A stretch of 64,000 nt of DNA from CAYOYK01 sp964408185 (lineage in GTDB: Bacteria > Bacillota > Clostridia > Christensenellales > Aristaeellaceae). The translations under genes and the position numbers were made by a program. Under the pieces are notes generated by a model. It saw only the letters and a list, made by a program, of their open reading frames with translations, was not told the DNA's origin and did not search any database. The stretch is from assembly GCA_964408185.1 (NCBI GenBank), contig CAYOYK010000006.1:1-64000 (forward strand), in the 5' to 3' direction. Shown here piece after piece: positions 1 through 8,613 of this stretch (its first letter is position 1; every line of letters begins with the position of its first letter).

Positions 1-1551
1 GCGGTTGAGGCCGCCGGGGCCGAGGGCGCTCAGACGGCGCTTGTGGGTCAGCTCGGCCAACGGGTTAGGCTGATCCATAAACTGGCTCAGCTGCGAGGAG
101 CCGAAGAACTCCTTGATGGCGGCGCTGACGGGACGAATGTTAATCAGCTCGCCGGGGCGAACCTCGTTTGCGTCCTGAATAGCCATGCGCTCGCGCACCA
201 CGCGCTCCAAGCGGCTCATGCCGATGCGAATCTGGTTTTGCAGCAGCTCGCCAACGCTGCGCAGGCGGCGGTTGCCCAGATGGTCGATATCATCGGTAAA
301 GCCGATGCCGTAGGGCAGGCCCAGCAGATAGCTGATGCTGGCGACCACGTCGTCGGTGAGGATGTGCTTGGGCACAAGGCTGTGGGCGTTATCCTTGACG
401 GCCTGCTTCAGCTGCTCGTCGTTCTCGCAGGCGTCCAGAATGGCCTTGAGAGTGGGGTAGTGAACCATCTCCAGAATGCCGCATTCCTTCGGGTCGAAGG
501 GGAGGTACTGCTTGGCGTCCACAAAGTGGTTGCCCACGACCTTGTGGACGTGGCCCTCCAGTTGGATGCACACGGCGTTGAGGCCGGAATTCTGGATCTT
601 TTTGGCGACGTCGCGCTCGATGGCGTCGCCCTTTTTCACAAAGACCTCGCCGCTTTGCGGGTCGATAATATCCTCGGCGGCAACCTGATCCTGAATGCGG
701 GTCGCCAAGCTGAGCTTCTTGTTAAACTTGTAGCGGCCCACGCGCATCAGGTCGTAGCGCTTGGGATCGAAGAACAGGCTGTTCAGCAGGCTCTGCGCGC
801 TCTCCTTGGAGGGCGGCTCGCCCGGCTTCTGCCGCTTGTAGATCTCAATGAGGCCATCCTCTTGGCTTTTGGCGTTATCGCCGCGCTGGATGGTGGCCAT
901 CAGGCGCTCATCCTCGCCCAGCAGGTCGATGATCTCCGCGTCGGTGCCATAGCCGAAGGCGCGCAGAATCACCGTGATGGGCAGCTTGCGCGCACGGTCA
1001 ATACGCACCCACAGCACGTCGTTGCTGTCGGTCTCGTATTCCAGCCACGCGCCGCGGTTGGGGATGATGGTGGAGGAGTACAGGTGCTTGCCGGCCTTAT
1101 CGATCTGGTCGCCGAAGTACACGCCGGGCGAGCGTACAAGCTGGCTTACGATGACGCGCTCCGCGCCGTTGATGATAAAGGTACCATGCTCGGTCATCAG
1201 GGGGAAGTCGCCCATAAAAACGTCGGATTCCTTGATCTCGCCGGTTTCACGGTTCTTCAGCCGCACAAAGACCTTCAAGGGCGCGGCATAGGTCATATCG
1301 CGTTCCTTGCAGCGCTCCACCGTGTTCTTGGCTTTTTCGTCCAAGGAATAGTCGACGAATTCGAGCACCAGATTATCCGTGTAGTCGGTAATCGGAGAAA
1401 CGTCGGCGAGCACTTCGCGCAGGTCTTCTTCCAGAAAACGCCGATAGGAGTTCTTTTGCACCTCGATGAGGTCGGGCATGTCCAGAACCTCGTCGATGCG
1501 CGAGAAGCTCATGCGTTTTCTCGGCTTCCCCATTTGAACCTCGTGCACCAT
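1..1551 (-). CDS. rpoB: RNA polymerase beta subunit, N-terminal 517 residues (runs off the left edge)
   Basis: Catalytic core subunit of RNA polymerase. The reading frame is open from the left edge to 1551. The N-terminus (MVHEVQMGKPRKRMSFSRI, then DMPDLIEVQKNSY) has the usual clostridial RpoB form, and the edge reaches the rifampicin pocket (FFGSSQLSQFMDQ, THKRRLSALGPGG). Residues aligning with E. coli D516, H526 and S531 (codons at 73-75, 43-45 and 28-30) are the susceptible ones. The start is a choice between ATGs at 1560, 1551 and 1533. I prefer 1551 because its product matches the family N-terminus and an AAGGGG sequence lies upstream. The upstream neighbour is divergent, so rplJ-rplL do not precede it here. 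Confidence 0.97.
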   Translation of the reverse strand, partial: MVHEVQMGKPRKRMSFSRIDEVLDMPDLIEVQKNSYRRFLEEDLREVLADVSPITDYTDNLVLEFVDYSLDEKAKNTVERCKERDMTYAAPLKVFVRLKNRETGEIKESDVFMGDFPLMTEHGTFIINGAERVIVSQLVRSPGVYFGDQIDKAGKHLYSSTIIPNRGAWLEYETDSNDVLWVRIDRARKLPITVILRAFGYGTDAEIIDLLGEDERLMATIQRGDNAKSQEDGLIEIYKRQKPGEPPSKESAQSLLNSLFFDPKRYDLMRVGRYKFNKKLSLATRIQDQVAAEDIIDPQSGEVFVKKGDAIERDVAKKIQNSGLNAVCIQLEGHVHKVVGNHFVDAKQYLPFDPKECGILEMVHYPTLKAILDACENDEQLKQAVKDNAHSLVPKHILTDDVVASISYLLGLPYGIGFTDDIDHLGNRRLRSVGELLQNQIRIGMSRLERVVRERMAIQDANEVRPGELINIRPVSAAIKEFFGSSQLSQFMDQPNPLAELTHKRRLSALGPGGLNR

Positions 1552-1684
1552 AAATGCCATCACCCCTTATGTTGTCGCACAGCAGCGCGCCGGGAGCGAG
1601 CCTTCTGCCGCAAGCAAAGATTGCCTGTTGCATTTTTGCCGGAACCCATGTACAATACTGTCCATAGGGTGGCAAAGTCGCTCT

Positions 1685-1698
1685 CAGTATCGATACTG
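1685..1698. promoter_or_regulatory. 14-bp perfect palindrome in the rpoB leader
   Basis: CAGTATCGATACTG is a perfect palindrome about 13 bp downstream of the rpoB -10 box, in the expected early transcribed region. It could be a repressor operator or a small RNA hairpin. No protein can be assigned from the sequence. Confidence 0.35.
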
Positions 1699-1710
1699 AT
1701 GCAATTTTAT

Positions 1711-1739
1711 ATGATAGCACCTTTTCTATGCGCTGTCAA
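1711..1739 (-). promoter_or_regulatory. Promoter of rpoB
   Basis: On the minus strand TTGACA (1739-1734) and TATCAT (1716-1711) are separated by 17 bp. The leader to the rpoB start is about 150 nt. This suggests rpoB is transcribed from its own promoter rather than by read-through from ribosomal-protein genes. Confidence 0.7.
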
Positions 1740-1787
1740 TGAAAACGTCATCGGTTTCAGAAACTTCTTTTTGATAACAGAGCGACC

Positions 1788-1816
1788 TTGCGCAAACGTG
1801 CCGAAGGTGTTATGCT
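1788..1816 (+). promoter_or_regulatory. Possible promoter of the RseC-like gene
   Basis: TTGCGC and TATGCT with 17-bp spacing lie upstream of the start at 1874. Both boxes are imperfect, so this is a moderate call. It is divergent from the rpoB promoter. Confidence 0.4.
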
Positions 1817-1873
1817 CATTTGGCTCCGCGGGCGGCGACGCGCCGTGCCAAACGGGAAAAGGAGATTATCCGT

Positions 1874-2323
1874 ATGACGCAATTTGGCCGTGTAACGGCC
1901 TACGAGCCCGATACCCGCATGGCGACCATCACATTTACGCGCCCCGAAGCCTGTGAAAAATGCGGGGCCTGCTCCGGGCGCAAGCATCAGGGCGAGCTGC
2001 GCGTGCAGGCGGACTGCCGCGAGGGCCAGTGGGTGCGCGTGGAGCTGCCCGAAGGTCGCTTTTTGCAGGCCACCCTTCTGGCCTATGTCTGTCCGCTGGT
2101 CGGCCTGATGGCGGGGCTGGGGCTTGGCTATTGGCTGGGCGGCGGCGCGGACGGCGCAACGCTGCTTGGCGGCGCAATCGGGCTGGCGCTGCCGCTGGCG
2201 GGGCTGGCGCTGCTGGACCGCAGGCTGCGCGGCGACGCGCGGTGGCGCCCCGTCATCAGCGAGGTCTACGACGAGCAGCCCACCGAGGCGACCATCGGCT
2301 GTCAGCCCGAACACGCCGAATAA
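1874..2323 (+). CDS. SoxR-reducing / RseC-MucC family membrane protein
   Basis: A 149-residue protein of the RseC/MucC family. The N-terminal half has a beta-rich cytoplasmic segment with the family cysteine cluster CEKCGAC (about residues 29-35). Two hydrophobic segments follow (LLAYVCPLVGLMAGLGLGYWL and a glycine/alanine-rich LLGGAIGLALPLAGLALL). Relatives in Rnf-containing bacteria are linked to SoxR reduction or sigma-factor control; its role here is not known. I chose ATG 1874 because GGAG at 1861-1864 is well spaced and the product matches the family start. No partner gene (rnf, rseA/B) is next to it; RNase J follows on the same strand after about 290 bp. Confidence 0.8.
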   Translation: MTQFGRVTAYEPDTRMATITFTRPEACEKCGACSGRKHQGELRVQADCREGQWVRVELPEGRFLQATLLAYVCPLVGLMAGLGLGYWLGGGADGATLLGGAIGLALPLAGLALLDRRLRGDARWRPVISEVYDEQPTEATIGCQPEHAE

Positions 2324-2346
2324 TCGAAAAAAGATTGTCGGGATAC

Positions 2347-2375
2347 TGTTCAAACAAAAGATTCTGTGCTATAAT
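2347..2375 (+). promoter_or_regulatory. Possible promoter of the RNase J gene
   Basis: A consensus TATAAT (2370-2375) has a weak -35 candidate (TGTTCA, 2347-2352) 17 bp upstream. The transcript would carry a leader of more than 200 nt before the start at 2610. Confidence 0.45.
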
Positions 2376-2399
2376 AAGCCAGATACAGGGGAACGTATG

Positions 2400-2608
2400 C
2401 TGTGAATATGGTAAAACTCCCGTAAGGGAATGGATTTGTCATATAAAGGCGCAGCCCGTTTTGTGGTAAGCTGCGACGATTGCTGTATTTCCCAAATATC
2501 TGGCGCGGATTGAGGATACCTAGCCGCGGTACCGCGATGGCTGAGCTATTGCTGTATTTATTTGCGGATATGTCCGCATCAATCACCTATCTATGGAAGG
2601 AGTGTTCC
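2400..2608 (+). promoter_or_regulatory. Structured leader of the RNase J gene
   Basis: The stretch between the putative promoter and the ribosome site has no convincing ORF. It contains a direct repeat ATTGCTGTATTT (2479-2490 and 2548-2559), a perfect palindrome CGCGGTACCGCG (2525-2536) and a hairpin GCGGA-TATG-TCCGC (2564-2577) about 17 nt before GGAAGGAG. RNase J acts on structured 5' ends, so autoregulation is possible, but this is inference. Confidence 0.35.
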
Positions 2609-2609
2609 C

Positions 2610-4271
2610 ATGCAGGAGGAACAGAAGCTGCGCATTATCCCTTTGGGCGGCTTGGACGAATTTGGCAAAAACATCACCGTGGTCGAGTACGGCAACGACA
2701 TACTGGTCGTGGACTGCGGCTCTATTTTCCCCAAGGAGGATATGCTGGGCGTCGATCTGGTGATCCCGGATGTGACGTACCTTATCAAAAATAAGGATCG
2801 CATCCGCGGTCTGCTGCTTACGCACGGCCATGAGGATCACATCGGCGCGACGCCCTACGTGCTGCGTCAGGTGCCCATGCCGCTGTACGGCACCAAGCTC
2901 ACGCTGGCGCTGGTTGACCTCAAGCTCAAGGAGCACCGCGTAAACGGCATCCCGCTCAATGTCGTTGAGCCGGGGGATGATATCAAGCTGGGCGGCTTCC
3001 GCGTGCGGTTTATCCACGTCAACCACTCCATTGCGGGCGCGGTGGCGATCGCTATCACCTGCGCGGCGGGCACGGTGGTGTTCAGCGGCGACTTTAAGGT
3101 GGACTACACCCCCATCGACGGCCCGGTGACCGACCTCGCTACCTTTGCCACGATCGGCAAGGAGGGCGTGCTGGCCTTCCTGTGCGAGAGCACCAACATC
3201 GCGCGCAAGGGCAACACCATGAGCGAGACCAAGATCGGCCAAACCTTTATTGATATGTTCCAGCAGGCCAAGGGCCGCGTGATCGTGGCCATGTTCGCCA
3301 GCAACGTCCACCGCGTGCAGATGGTGGTGGATTCCGCCGCGATGTTCGGCCGCAAGGTCTGCTTTGTGGGGCGCAGCATGGTCAACGTGAGCCGCGTCGC
3401 CATGTCCATCGGCGCGATGAATATCCCGGAGGAGAACATCATCGACGTGGACGATATCGACAACTACCCTGACAACGAGATCTTGGTGGTTACCACCGGC
3501 AGTCAGGGCGAGGCCATGGCGGGCTTGACCCGCATGGCGTACTGCGAGCACCGCAAGCTGCAAATCCGGCCCAGCGACATGGTGATTATCTCTGCGTCGC
3601 CCATCCCCGGCAACGAAAAGCCTGTCGCGCGCGTGATCAACCAGCTCTATCGCTGCGGCGCAAACGTGATATACGGCCAGCTTGGCGAGGTGCATGTGTC
3701 CGGCCACGCCTGTCAGGAGGAGATCAAGCTCCTGCACGTGCTGGTCAACCCCAAGTACTTCCTGCCTATCCACGGCGAGTACGCCAACCTTTGGCAGCAC
3801 GCCGAGCTGGCCGAGGCCCTCGGCACGCCCAGCGAGAACATCATCATCCCGGAAATCGGGCAGGTGATTGAAATGAGCCAAAACAGCCTTGCCATTGCGG
3901 GCAATGTGCCCACCGGCGGCGTGCTGGTGGACGGCCTCGGCGTGGGCGATGTGGGCAACGTGGTGCTGCGCGACCGCAAGCATTTGAGCGAGGACGGCCT
4001 GATTATCGTGGTCATGGCGATCGACCGCGACAACGGCCAGATGGTCTCCGGCCCGGATATCATCAGCCGCGGTTTTGTGTACGTGCGCGAGAACGAGGAC
4101 ATCATCGAGTCCAGCCGCGAGCTGGCCCGCTCCATCATCGCCAGCTATGGCCGCATCGACGGCAGCGAGTGGCAGAACATGAAGAACCGCATCAAGGATG
4201 AGCTGCACCGCTACATCTTTGAAAAAATCAAGCGCAACCCGATGGTGCTGCCCATCATCATGGAAATTTAA
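2610..4271 (+). CDS. rnj: Ribonuclease J (metallo-beta-lactamase/beta-CASP 5'-3' exo/endoribonuclease)
   Basis: A 553-residue cytoplasmic ribonuclease with a role in mRNA decay and RNA maturation in Firmicutes. The zinc-binding signature HGHEDH is at residues 72-77. The beta-CASP region includes FASNVHRVQM and the later GHACQEE and PIHGEY motifs, and the C-terminal RNase J domain is complete (RGFVY region). Length is normal for RnjA/RnjB. ATG 2610 is supported by GGAAGGAG seven bases upstream; in-frame starts further upstream lack one. It stands alone, closed by the terminator at 4293. I cannot tell whether it is the J1 or J2 paralogue from this window. Confidence 0.95.
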   Translation: MQEEQKLRIIPLGGLDEFGKNITVVEYGNDILVVDCGSIFPKEDMLGVDLVIPDVTYLIKNKDRIRGLLLTHGHEDHIGATPYVLRQVPMPLYGTKLTLALVDLKLKEHRVNGIPLNVVEPGDDIKLGGFRVRFIHVNHSIAGAVAIAITCAAGTVVFSGDFKVDYTPIDGPVTDLATFATIGKEGVLAFLCESTNIARKGNTMSETKIGQTFIDMFQQAKGRVIVAMFASNVHRVQMVVDSAAMFGRKVCFVGRSMVNVSRVAMSIGAMNIPEENIIDVDDIDNYPDNEILVVTTGSQGEAMAGLTRMAYCEHRKLQIRPSDMVIISASPIPGNEKPVARVINQLYRCGANVIYGQLGEVHVSGHACQEEIKLLHVLVNPKYFLPIHGEYANLWQHAELAEALGTPSENIIIPEIGQVIEMSQNSLAIAGNVPTGGVLVDGLGVGDVGNVVLRDRKHLSEDGLIIVVMAIDRDNGQMVSGPDIISRGFVYVRENEDIIESSRELARSIIASYGRIDGSEWQNMKNRIKDELHRYIFEKIKRNPMVLPIIMEI

Positions 4272-4292
4272 TTTCAATAGAATAGCAAAGCA

Positions 4293-4320
4293 AAGCCGGA
4301 GGCGCGCGCCTCCGGCTTTT
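4293..4320 (+). terminator. Terminator of the RNase J gene
   Basis: A perfect GC-rich inverted repeat (AAGCCGGAGGCGC and its complement) is followed by T residues. Confidence 0.85.
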
Positions 4321-4326
4321 GGGCGC

Positions 4327-4361
4327 AAGCAAAAGCGCGGGAGCCAATCGGCTCCCGCGCT
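4327..4361 (-). terminator. Terminator of the htrA gene
   Basis: On the minus strand, just after the htrA stop, AGCGCGGGAGCC pairs with GGCTCCCGCGCT around a GATT loop and is followed by TTTGCTT. It lies back to back with the RNase J terminator. Confidence 0.8.
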
Positions 4362-4369
4362 GCGGTTGC

Positions 4370-5644
4370 TTACTGCTGTACGTTATCCAGCATTGCCAGC
4401 GAAACCGTCAGGTCGATGTATTCGCCGTCCGGGATGCTGTTGTAATCCTTCACGTTGGCAAGGCCGCCTTCCACGCGGTACACCTTGACCTGCACGGTGT
4501 CGCCGGCGTTCTTGGCTTGCAGCAGGCTGACCATTTGTGTGGAGCCTGTGATGACCGTGCCGTCGATCTCCACGATGATATCGCCGGCTTGAATCCCTGC
4601 GGCCTCGGCGGGGGAGCCGGACTCCACCTTGTCCACATACGCGCCGGTGGGCAGGATGCCGCTGGATACCGCGGGATTGGCGGTGTTCATGTTGCGCACG
4701 GTCACGCCGATGCGGGGCCTGTTGTCCGCGGCGATGGAGGCGCTGCCGGAGGACTGGCTGTTCGCGCTGTCCGTGGCGGTAGCGGAGACCGTTTTACCGC
4801 TCAGCACCTGCTCGATAAGGGGCTTGGCGGAGTTGATCGGCACGGCCATGCCGATGCCCTCAACGCTCGTGCCGGAGTAGCCGGAGCTGGTAAACTTCAT
4901 GCTGGGAATCCCCATCAGCTCGCCCGCGACGCTGAACAAGCCGCCGCCGGAGTTGCCGCTGTTGATGGCCGCGTCGGTCTGGATCATATCGTTGGTGATC
5001 TCGGTGCGGCGGCCGTAGCGGTCGTAGCTGTAATCGGAAATCTCACGGCCCAGCGCGGAGATGACGCCCACGGTGGTCGTGCCCGTGAAGCTGAGCGGGT
5101 TGCCGATGCAAATGGCCCAGTCGCCCACGCGCAGAGTGTCGCTGTCGCCCAGCGTGACGGCGGGGAGCGTGAGGCCGTCCACCTTGAGGATGGCAATATC
5201 AAGGTCGCTGTCGTAGCCGACCAGCGTCGCGTCCAGCGGGTCGCTGTCGTCCGAGGCGGTCACCTTGAGGCTCGTCGCGTCCTCCACGACGTGGTAGTTG
5301 GTCAGCACATAGCCGGTGGCGATCACCACGCCGCTGCCGCTGCCGCGCAAGACCTCCTCGTCGCTGCCGCCGTTGCCGTAGCCGTACCCATAGCCAAAGT
5401 AGTAGCCGCTGTTGCTGGACTTGCCATAGTTATCAACGCCGACCACGCTGTCCCGCACGGCCGCGACCGCGTCGGTGAAGGGGCTGGTCAGCGTCGTAGA
5501 GGGCGCGGTGGTCGCGGCGGTCTGCGCATCCTCAGCCGTGGCGTTGGCGTTCATTTGGATCAGGGACACGGTGCAGCCGACCATCAGGGCAAGAGCCAGC
5601 GCGACTGCGATATATTTTAGGAAACCTTTCTTGTTGGTGTTCAT
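4370..5644 (-). CDS. HtrA/DegP-like membrane-anchored serine protease with PDZ domain
   Basis: A 424-residue envelope protease for misfolded exported proteins. An N-terminal membrane segment (about residues 9-29) includes MVGC, so it may be a signal anchor or lipoprotein. A low-complexity linker with a GYGYGYG run follows. The trypsin-like domain has the triad H118 (NYHVV), D149 (DLDIAILKV) and S232 (GNSGGG). One PDZ domain (about 320-410) carries SGSPAEAAGIQAGDII. Start 5644 follows AAAGGAGGGG. This gene architecture is common in Firmicutes, where such proteases answer to cell-wall two-component systems; no such site was identified here. It is monocistronic. Confidence 0.93.
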   Translation of the reverse strand: MNTNKKGFLKYIAVALALALMVGCTVSLIQMNANATAEDAQTAATTAPSTTLTSPFTDAVAAVRDSVVGVDNYGKSSNSGYYFGYGYGYGNGGSDEEVLRGSGSGVVIATGYVLTNYHVVEDATSLKVTASDDSDPLDATLVGYDSDLDIAILKVDGLTLPAVTLGDSDTLRVGDWAICIGNPLSFTGTTTVGVISALGREISDYSYDRYGRRTEITNDMIQTDAAINSGNSGGGLFSVAGELMGIPSMKFTSSGYSGTSVEGIGMAVPINSAKPLIEQVLSGKTVSATATDSANSQSSGSASIAADNRPRIGVTVRNMNTANPAVSSGILPTGAYVDKVESGSPAEAAGIQAGDIIVEIDGTVITGSTQMVSLLQAKNAGDTVQVKVYRVEGGLANVKDYNSIPDGEYIDLTVSLAMLDNVQQ

Positions 5645-6142
5645 TGGAACCCCTCCTTTACGATGCCATCCTAACACCCAGATTTGACCACATCGTGAAC
5701 ACGGCGTGAATATTATTTATCCGATCTGCGAAGGAATGATGCAGTCGGAAGAAACAGGCAGATTGCCTTACCGAACGTCCCGCCTGCGCGCCCAAATAAA
5801 ATTGGCTCGTCCGATGTCCCCGCGCTTACGCCAAGGCAGCTTGAGCCAAGGCAGCCGCTGACAAGACGGCTTGCGCCAAGACAGCCGCCGACAAAGCATC
5901 CTGCGCCAAGGCAGCCTACGCCAAGGTAGCCCGCACTAAGACGGCAGCCGACGCGAATCGGAGAGACGCATCCGATGTTTCCCGCAAAAAACACGAACAT
6001 TTGCGCAAACGATCGCATTTTTGTGCGGGCCAACGGTGGCAACGGCTTGACGCGCCATGCGCATCAAACCGTGACAGGACAAGCGTTTGCACAGATTTGA
6101 CAATGTGCCAAAAAAGAGCGTGTGGAATTTGTGCGACATGTC
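5645..6142. other. Gene-poor stretch between htrA and the sugar importer
   Basis: About 500 bp with no ORF that I can support. The only notable content is the 15-bp tandem repeat at 5829-5948. Short open frames across it are low-complexity by-products of the repeat. No clear htrA promoter was recognised. Confidence 0.6.
5829..5948. repeat. Eight degenerate copies of a 15-bp tandem repeat
   Basis: Units follow approximately CGCCAAGGCAGCCTG. The first unit is CGCCAAGGCAGCTTG and the sixth and seventh are CGCCAAGGCAGCCTA and CGCCAAGGTAGCCCG; the others differ at several positions. Because 15 is a multiple of three, every frame shows a five-residue period: Ala/Lys-rich on the plus strand, Gly/Cys/Leu-rich on the minus strand. 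No start and ribosome site accompany any of these frames. Confidence 0.8.
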
Positions 6143-6172
6143 TTGACAAGGGAACCGACGCTGTGCTATAAT
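6143..6172 (+). promoter_or_regulatory. Promoter of the sugar importer operon
   Basis: Perfect TTGACA (6143-6148) and perfect TATAAT (6167-6172) with 18-bp spacing. The leader to the start at 6356 is about 175 nt and includes a small AAGCGGC/GCCGCTT hairpin (6313-6328). No operator-like palindrome was seen. Confidence 0.85.
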
Positions 6173-6355
6173 CCACGCAGACAAGGAGATGGGGGGAACA
6201 AGGGGGTTCTTATCTGTTGCCATCCTGTGCAAACGATTGCCACACTCCGCTCGGATAAGTCGCCCGTTCGCAGGGCACCCTACGCCCGCTCCCTGCACAA
6301 AGGTTGGTGCCAAGCGGCTTGCCGCTTCCACATAAATTGGTTAGGAGGAATCACC

Positions 6356-7636
6356 ATGAAGAAACTGTTTGCGCTGATCACCGTTCTGGCCCTCGCGCTG
6401 ACGATGGTATCCTGCGCCACTGCTGAGAGCACTGGCTCCGTGTACTATCTCAACTTCAAGCCAGAAGCCGACGAGGCTTGGCAGGCTCTTGCCAAGACCT
6501 ACACCGAGCAGACCGGCGTGCCCGTCACCGTTGTGACCGCGGCCTCCGGCACCTATCAGGAAACCCTGACCGCCGAGATGGACAAGGGCGACGCCGCCCC
6601 CACTCTGTTCCAGTGCGGCAACCAGGCCGGCCTGAAGACTTGGGGCCCCTACTGCCTCGACCTGAAGGATACTGATTTCTACAAAGAGCTGACCACCGAA
6701 GAATTCAACATCTTTGGCGAGAACGGCGAAGCCTATTGCATTGGCTACTGCTACGAAGCGTTTGGCATCATTGTCAACAAGGCGCTCCTTAAGACCGCCG
6801 GCTATGACATTGCCGACATCAAGGACTTTGCGTCCCTGAAGACCATCGCCGAAGACATCCACGCCCGCGCTGCCGAGCTGGGCTTTGACGCCTTCACCTC
6901 CGCCGGCTTGGACGGCTCCTCCTCTTGGCGTTTCTCCGGCCATCTGGCCAATATGCCCCTGTACTATGAAGGCCGCGACGATGCTTGGACCGAGCAGCCC
7001 GCTACCATCAAGGGCACGTATCTGGACGCCTTTAAGAACATCTGGGATCTGTACATCAACAACTCCGCCACCGCTCCCGCCGATCTGGCTACCGCTACCG
7101 GCGACCAGGCCGAGGCTGAGTTTGGCCAGAGCAAGGCCGTGTTCTATCAGAACGGCACTTGGGAGTTCTCCAACCTGACCGCTGCCGACAAGTTTGCCAT
7201 GAGCGCTGACGATCTGGCCATGATCCCGATCTACTGCGGCGTTGAGGGCGAAGACAAGGCCGGTCTGTGCTGCGGCACCGAGAATTGCTGGGCAGTCAAC
7301 AGCCAGGCCTCCGAGGCCAACCAGAAGGCCACCTTGGACTTCATGACTTGGGTCGTGACCTCCGAGGAAGGCACCGCCATGATGGCCGAGCAGTTTGGCC
7401 CCATTCCCTTCAAGTCCGCCAAGGCCTCCGCGAATGTATTCTTCAACGATGCCAACGCGTACATTGCCAATGGCAACTACGTGGTGAGCTGGGCTTTCAA
7501 CTACACCCCCAATGTTGACAACTGGCGCGCTGGCGTCGTGGCTGCCATGACCCAGTATTCCGCCGGCACCGGCGCTTGGGACGATGTCGTCTCCGCGTTC
7601 GTGGACGGCTGGGCGGTTGAGTATAACAACCAGTAA
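6356..7636 (+). CDS. Extracellular sugar-binding protein of a CUT1-type ABC importer
   Basis: A 426-residue family 1 solute-binding protein. The signal peptide (about 1-20) ends in LTMVSCATAES: Cys20 could be lipidated, although the lipobox has Met at -3, or signal peptidase I could cut after ATA. The mature domain has the usual features, including the early VTVVTAASGTYQETL strand-helix and a conserved GLCCGTENCW segment. Start 6356 has AGGAGG seven bases upstream. It heads an operon with two permeases at 7717 and 8610 and is separated from them by a strong hairpin. The substrate is probably an oligosaccharide and cannot be named; there is no hydrolase next to it. Confidence 0.9.
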   Translation: MKKLFALITVLALALTMVSCATAESTGSVYYLNFKPEADEAWQALAKTYTEQTGVPVTVVTAASGTYQETLTAEMDKGDAAPTLFQCGNQAGLKTWGPYCLDLKDTDFYKELTTEEFNIFGENGEAYCIGYCYEAFGIIVNKALLKTAGYDIADIKDFASLKTIAEDIHARAAELGFDAFTSAGLDGSSSWRFSGHLANMPLYYEGRDDAWTEQPATIKGTYLDAFKNIWDLYINNSATAPADLATATGDQAEAEFGQSKAVFYQNGTWEFSNLTAADKFAMSADDLAMIPIYCGVEGEDKAGLCCGTENCWAVNSQASEANQKATLDFMTWVVTSEEGTAMMAEQFGPIPFKSAKASANVFFNDANAYIANGNYVVSWAFNYTPNVDNWRAGVVAAMTQYSAGTGAWDDVVSAFVDGWAVEYNNQ

Positions 7637-7658
7637 CCCATAGGTCGCATCATCTTCC

Positions 7659-7688
7659 GGGGGGAGCGGGGGTAGCCCCGCTCCCTCC
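7659..7688 (+). promoter_or_regulatory. Intercistronic hairpin between binding protein and permease
   Basis: A 13-bp stem of nearly pure G-C pairs with a GTAG loop, not followed by a T-run. Such stems often stabilise the upstream part of the transcript so that the binding protein is made in excess of the permeases. Confidence 0.7.
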
Positions 7689-7716
7689 TCTCATTTTCTC
7701 TTTTGGAGGAGCGGCT

Positions 7717-8613
7717 ATGAAAGCATCCCAACAAAGCAGTGCGGCGGCTGTGAACTCCCGTTTGATACGCCGCCCCATACAGCATTGGTGCTGGCTGTTT
7801 ATTCTGCCCACTTTTATCGCATTTTGCATAGGCTTCCTGTGGCCCTTTGTGCAGGGCTTTATGCTCTCCTTTGCTGATTTTAACACCATCAGTATGGCAA
7901 AATGGAATGGGCTTGCAAACTACGTTAAGGCGTTTACCAACCCCAACTCCGGGTTTTTGTATTCCTTTGGCTATACGGCGCTGGTCGCGGTGGTCGCCCT
8001 GGTGGCCATCAATCTGCTGGCGTTTACCGTCGCCTATGTGCTGACGCGCGGCATTAAGGGCGCCAACCTCTACCGCGGCGTGTTCTTTATGCCCAACCTC
8101 ATTGGCGGCATTGTGCTGGGCTATATCTGGTCGATGATCTTCGGCGCGCGGCTGATGCTGGATACCAGCTACGGCTTTTGGAGCCTGATTATCGTGATGT
8201 GCTGGCAGCAGGTCGGCTATATGATGATTATCTACATCGCCGGTCTGCAATCCGTCTCCGAGGATATGATCGAGGCGGCGCGCATCGACGGCGCGAACGG
8301 CTGGCACGTGCTGTGGAACATCACAATCCCCACGGTGATGCCCTCCATCACCATCTGTACCTTCCTTACGCTGACCAACTCCTTCAAGCTGTTCGATCAG
8401 AACATGGTGCTTACGGGCGGTCAGCCTTATATCTTTGCGAACGGCGCGCAAATCCACACCACCGAGATGCTCGCGCTCAACATCGTCAACGACTTCTCGC
8501 GCGGAACCTCCCGCGGCATGGGCCAAGCCAAGGCGGTCGTGTTCTTTGTGCTGGTGGCCGCCATCGCGCTGATCCAGCTCTATGCGACGCGCAGCAAGGA
8601 GATGCAGCAATGA
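7717..8613 (+). CDS. Sugar ABC importer permease, MalF/MsmF type
   Basis: A 298-residue inner-membrane permease with about six hydrophobic segments. The EAA loop that docks the ATPase reads EAARIDGANGWHVLWNITIP (about residues 188-207). The start has a strong GGAGGAG ribosome site. The end overlaps the next permease by ATGA, so the two are translationally coupled and form the heterodimeric channel. Confidence 0.93.
   Translation: MKASQQSSAAAVNSRLIRRPIQHWCWLFILPTFIAFCIGFLWPFVQGFMLSFADFNTISMAKWNGLANYVKAFTNPNSGFLYSFGYTALVAVVALVAINLLAFTVAYVLTRGIKGANLYRGVFFMPNLIGGIVLGYIWSMIFGARLMLDTSYGFWSLIIVMCWQQVGYMMIIYIAGLQSVSEDMIEAARIDGANGWHVLWNITIPTVMPSITICTFLTLTNSFKLFDQNMVLTGGQPYIFANGAQIHTTEMLALNIVNDFSRGTSRGMGQAKAVVFFVLVAAIALIQLYATRSKEMQQ

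Noticed and set aside
43..1956. 637-residue plus-strand ORF opposite rpoB
   Set aside because: It is the antisense shadow of rpoB, rich in Ala, Val and His with no family resemblance and no ribosome site.
2583..4328. 581-residue minus-strand ORF opposite RNase J
   Set aside because: Antisense shadow created by GC-rich third codon positions; the plus strand encodes a complete RNase J.
5713..6042. 109-residue minus-strand ORF with a five-residue Gly/Cys/Leu period, considered as a pentapeptide-repeat protein
   Set aside because: It does not follow the A(D/N)LXX pattern, lacks a ribosome site, and its period is explained by the 15-bp DNA repeat.
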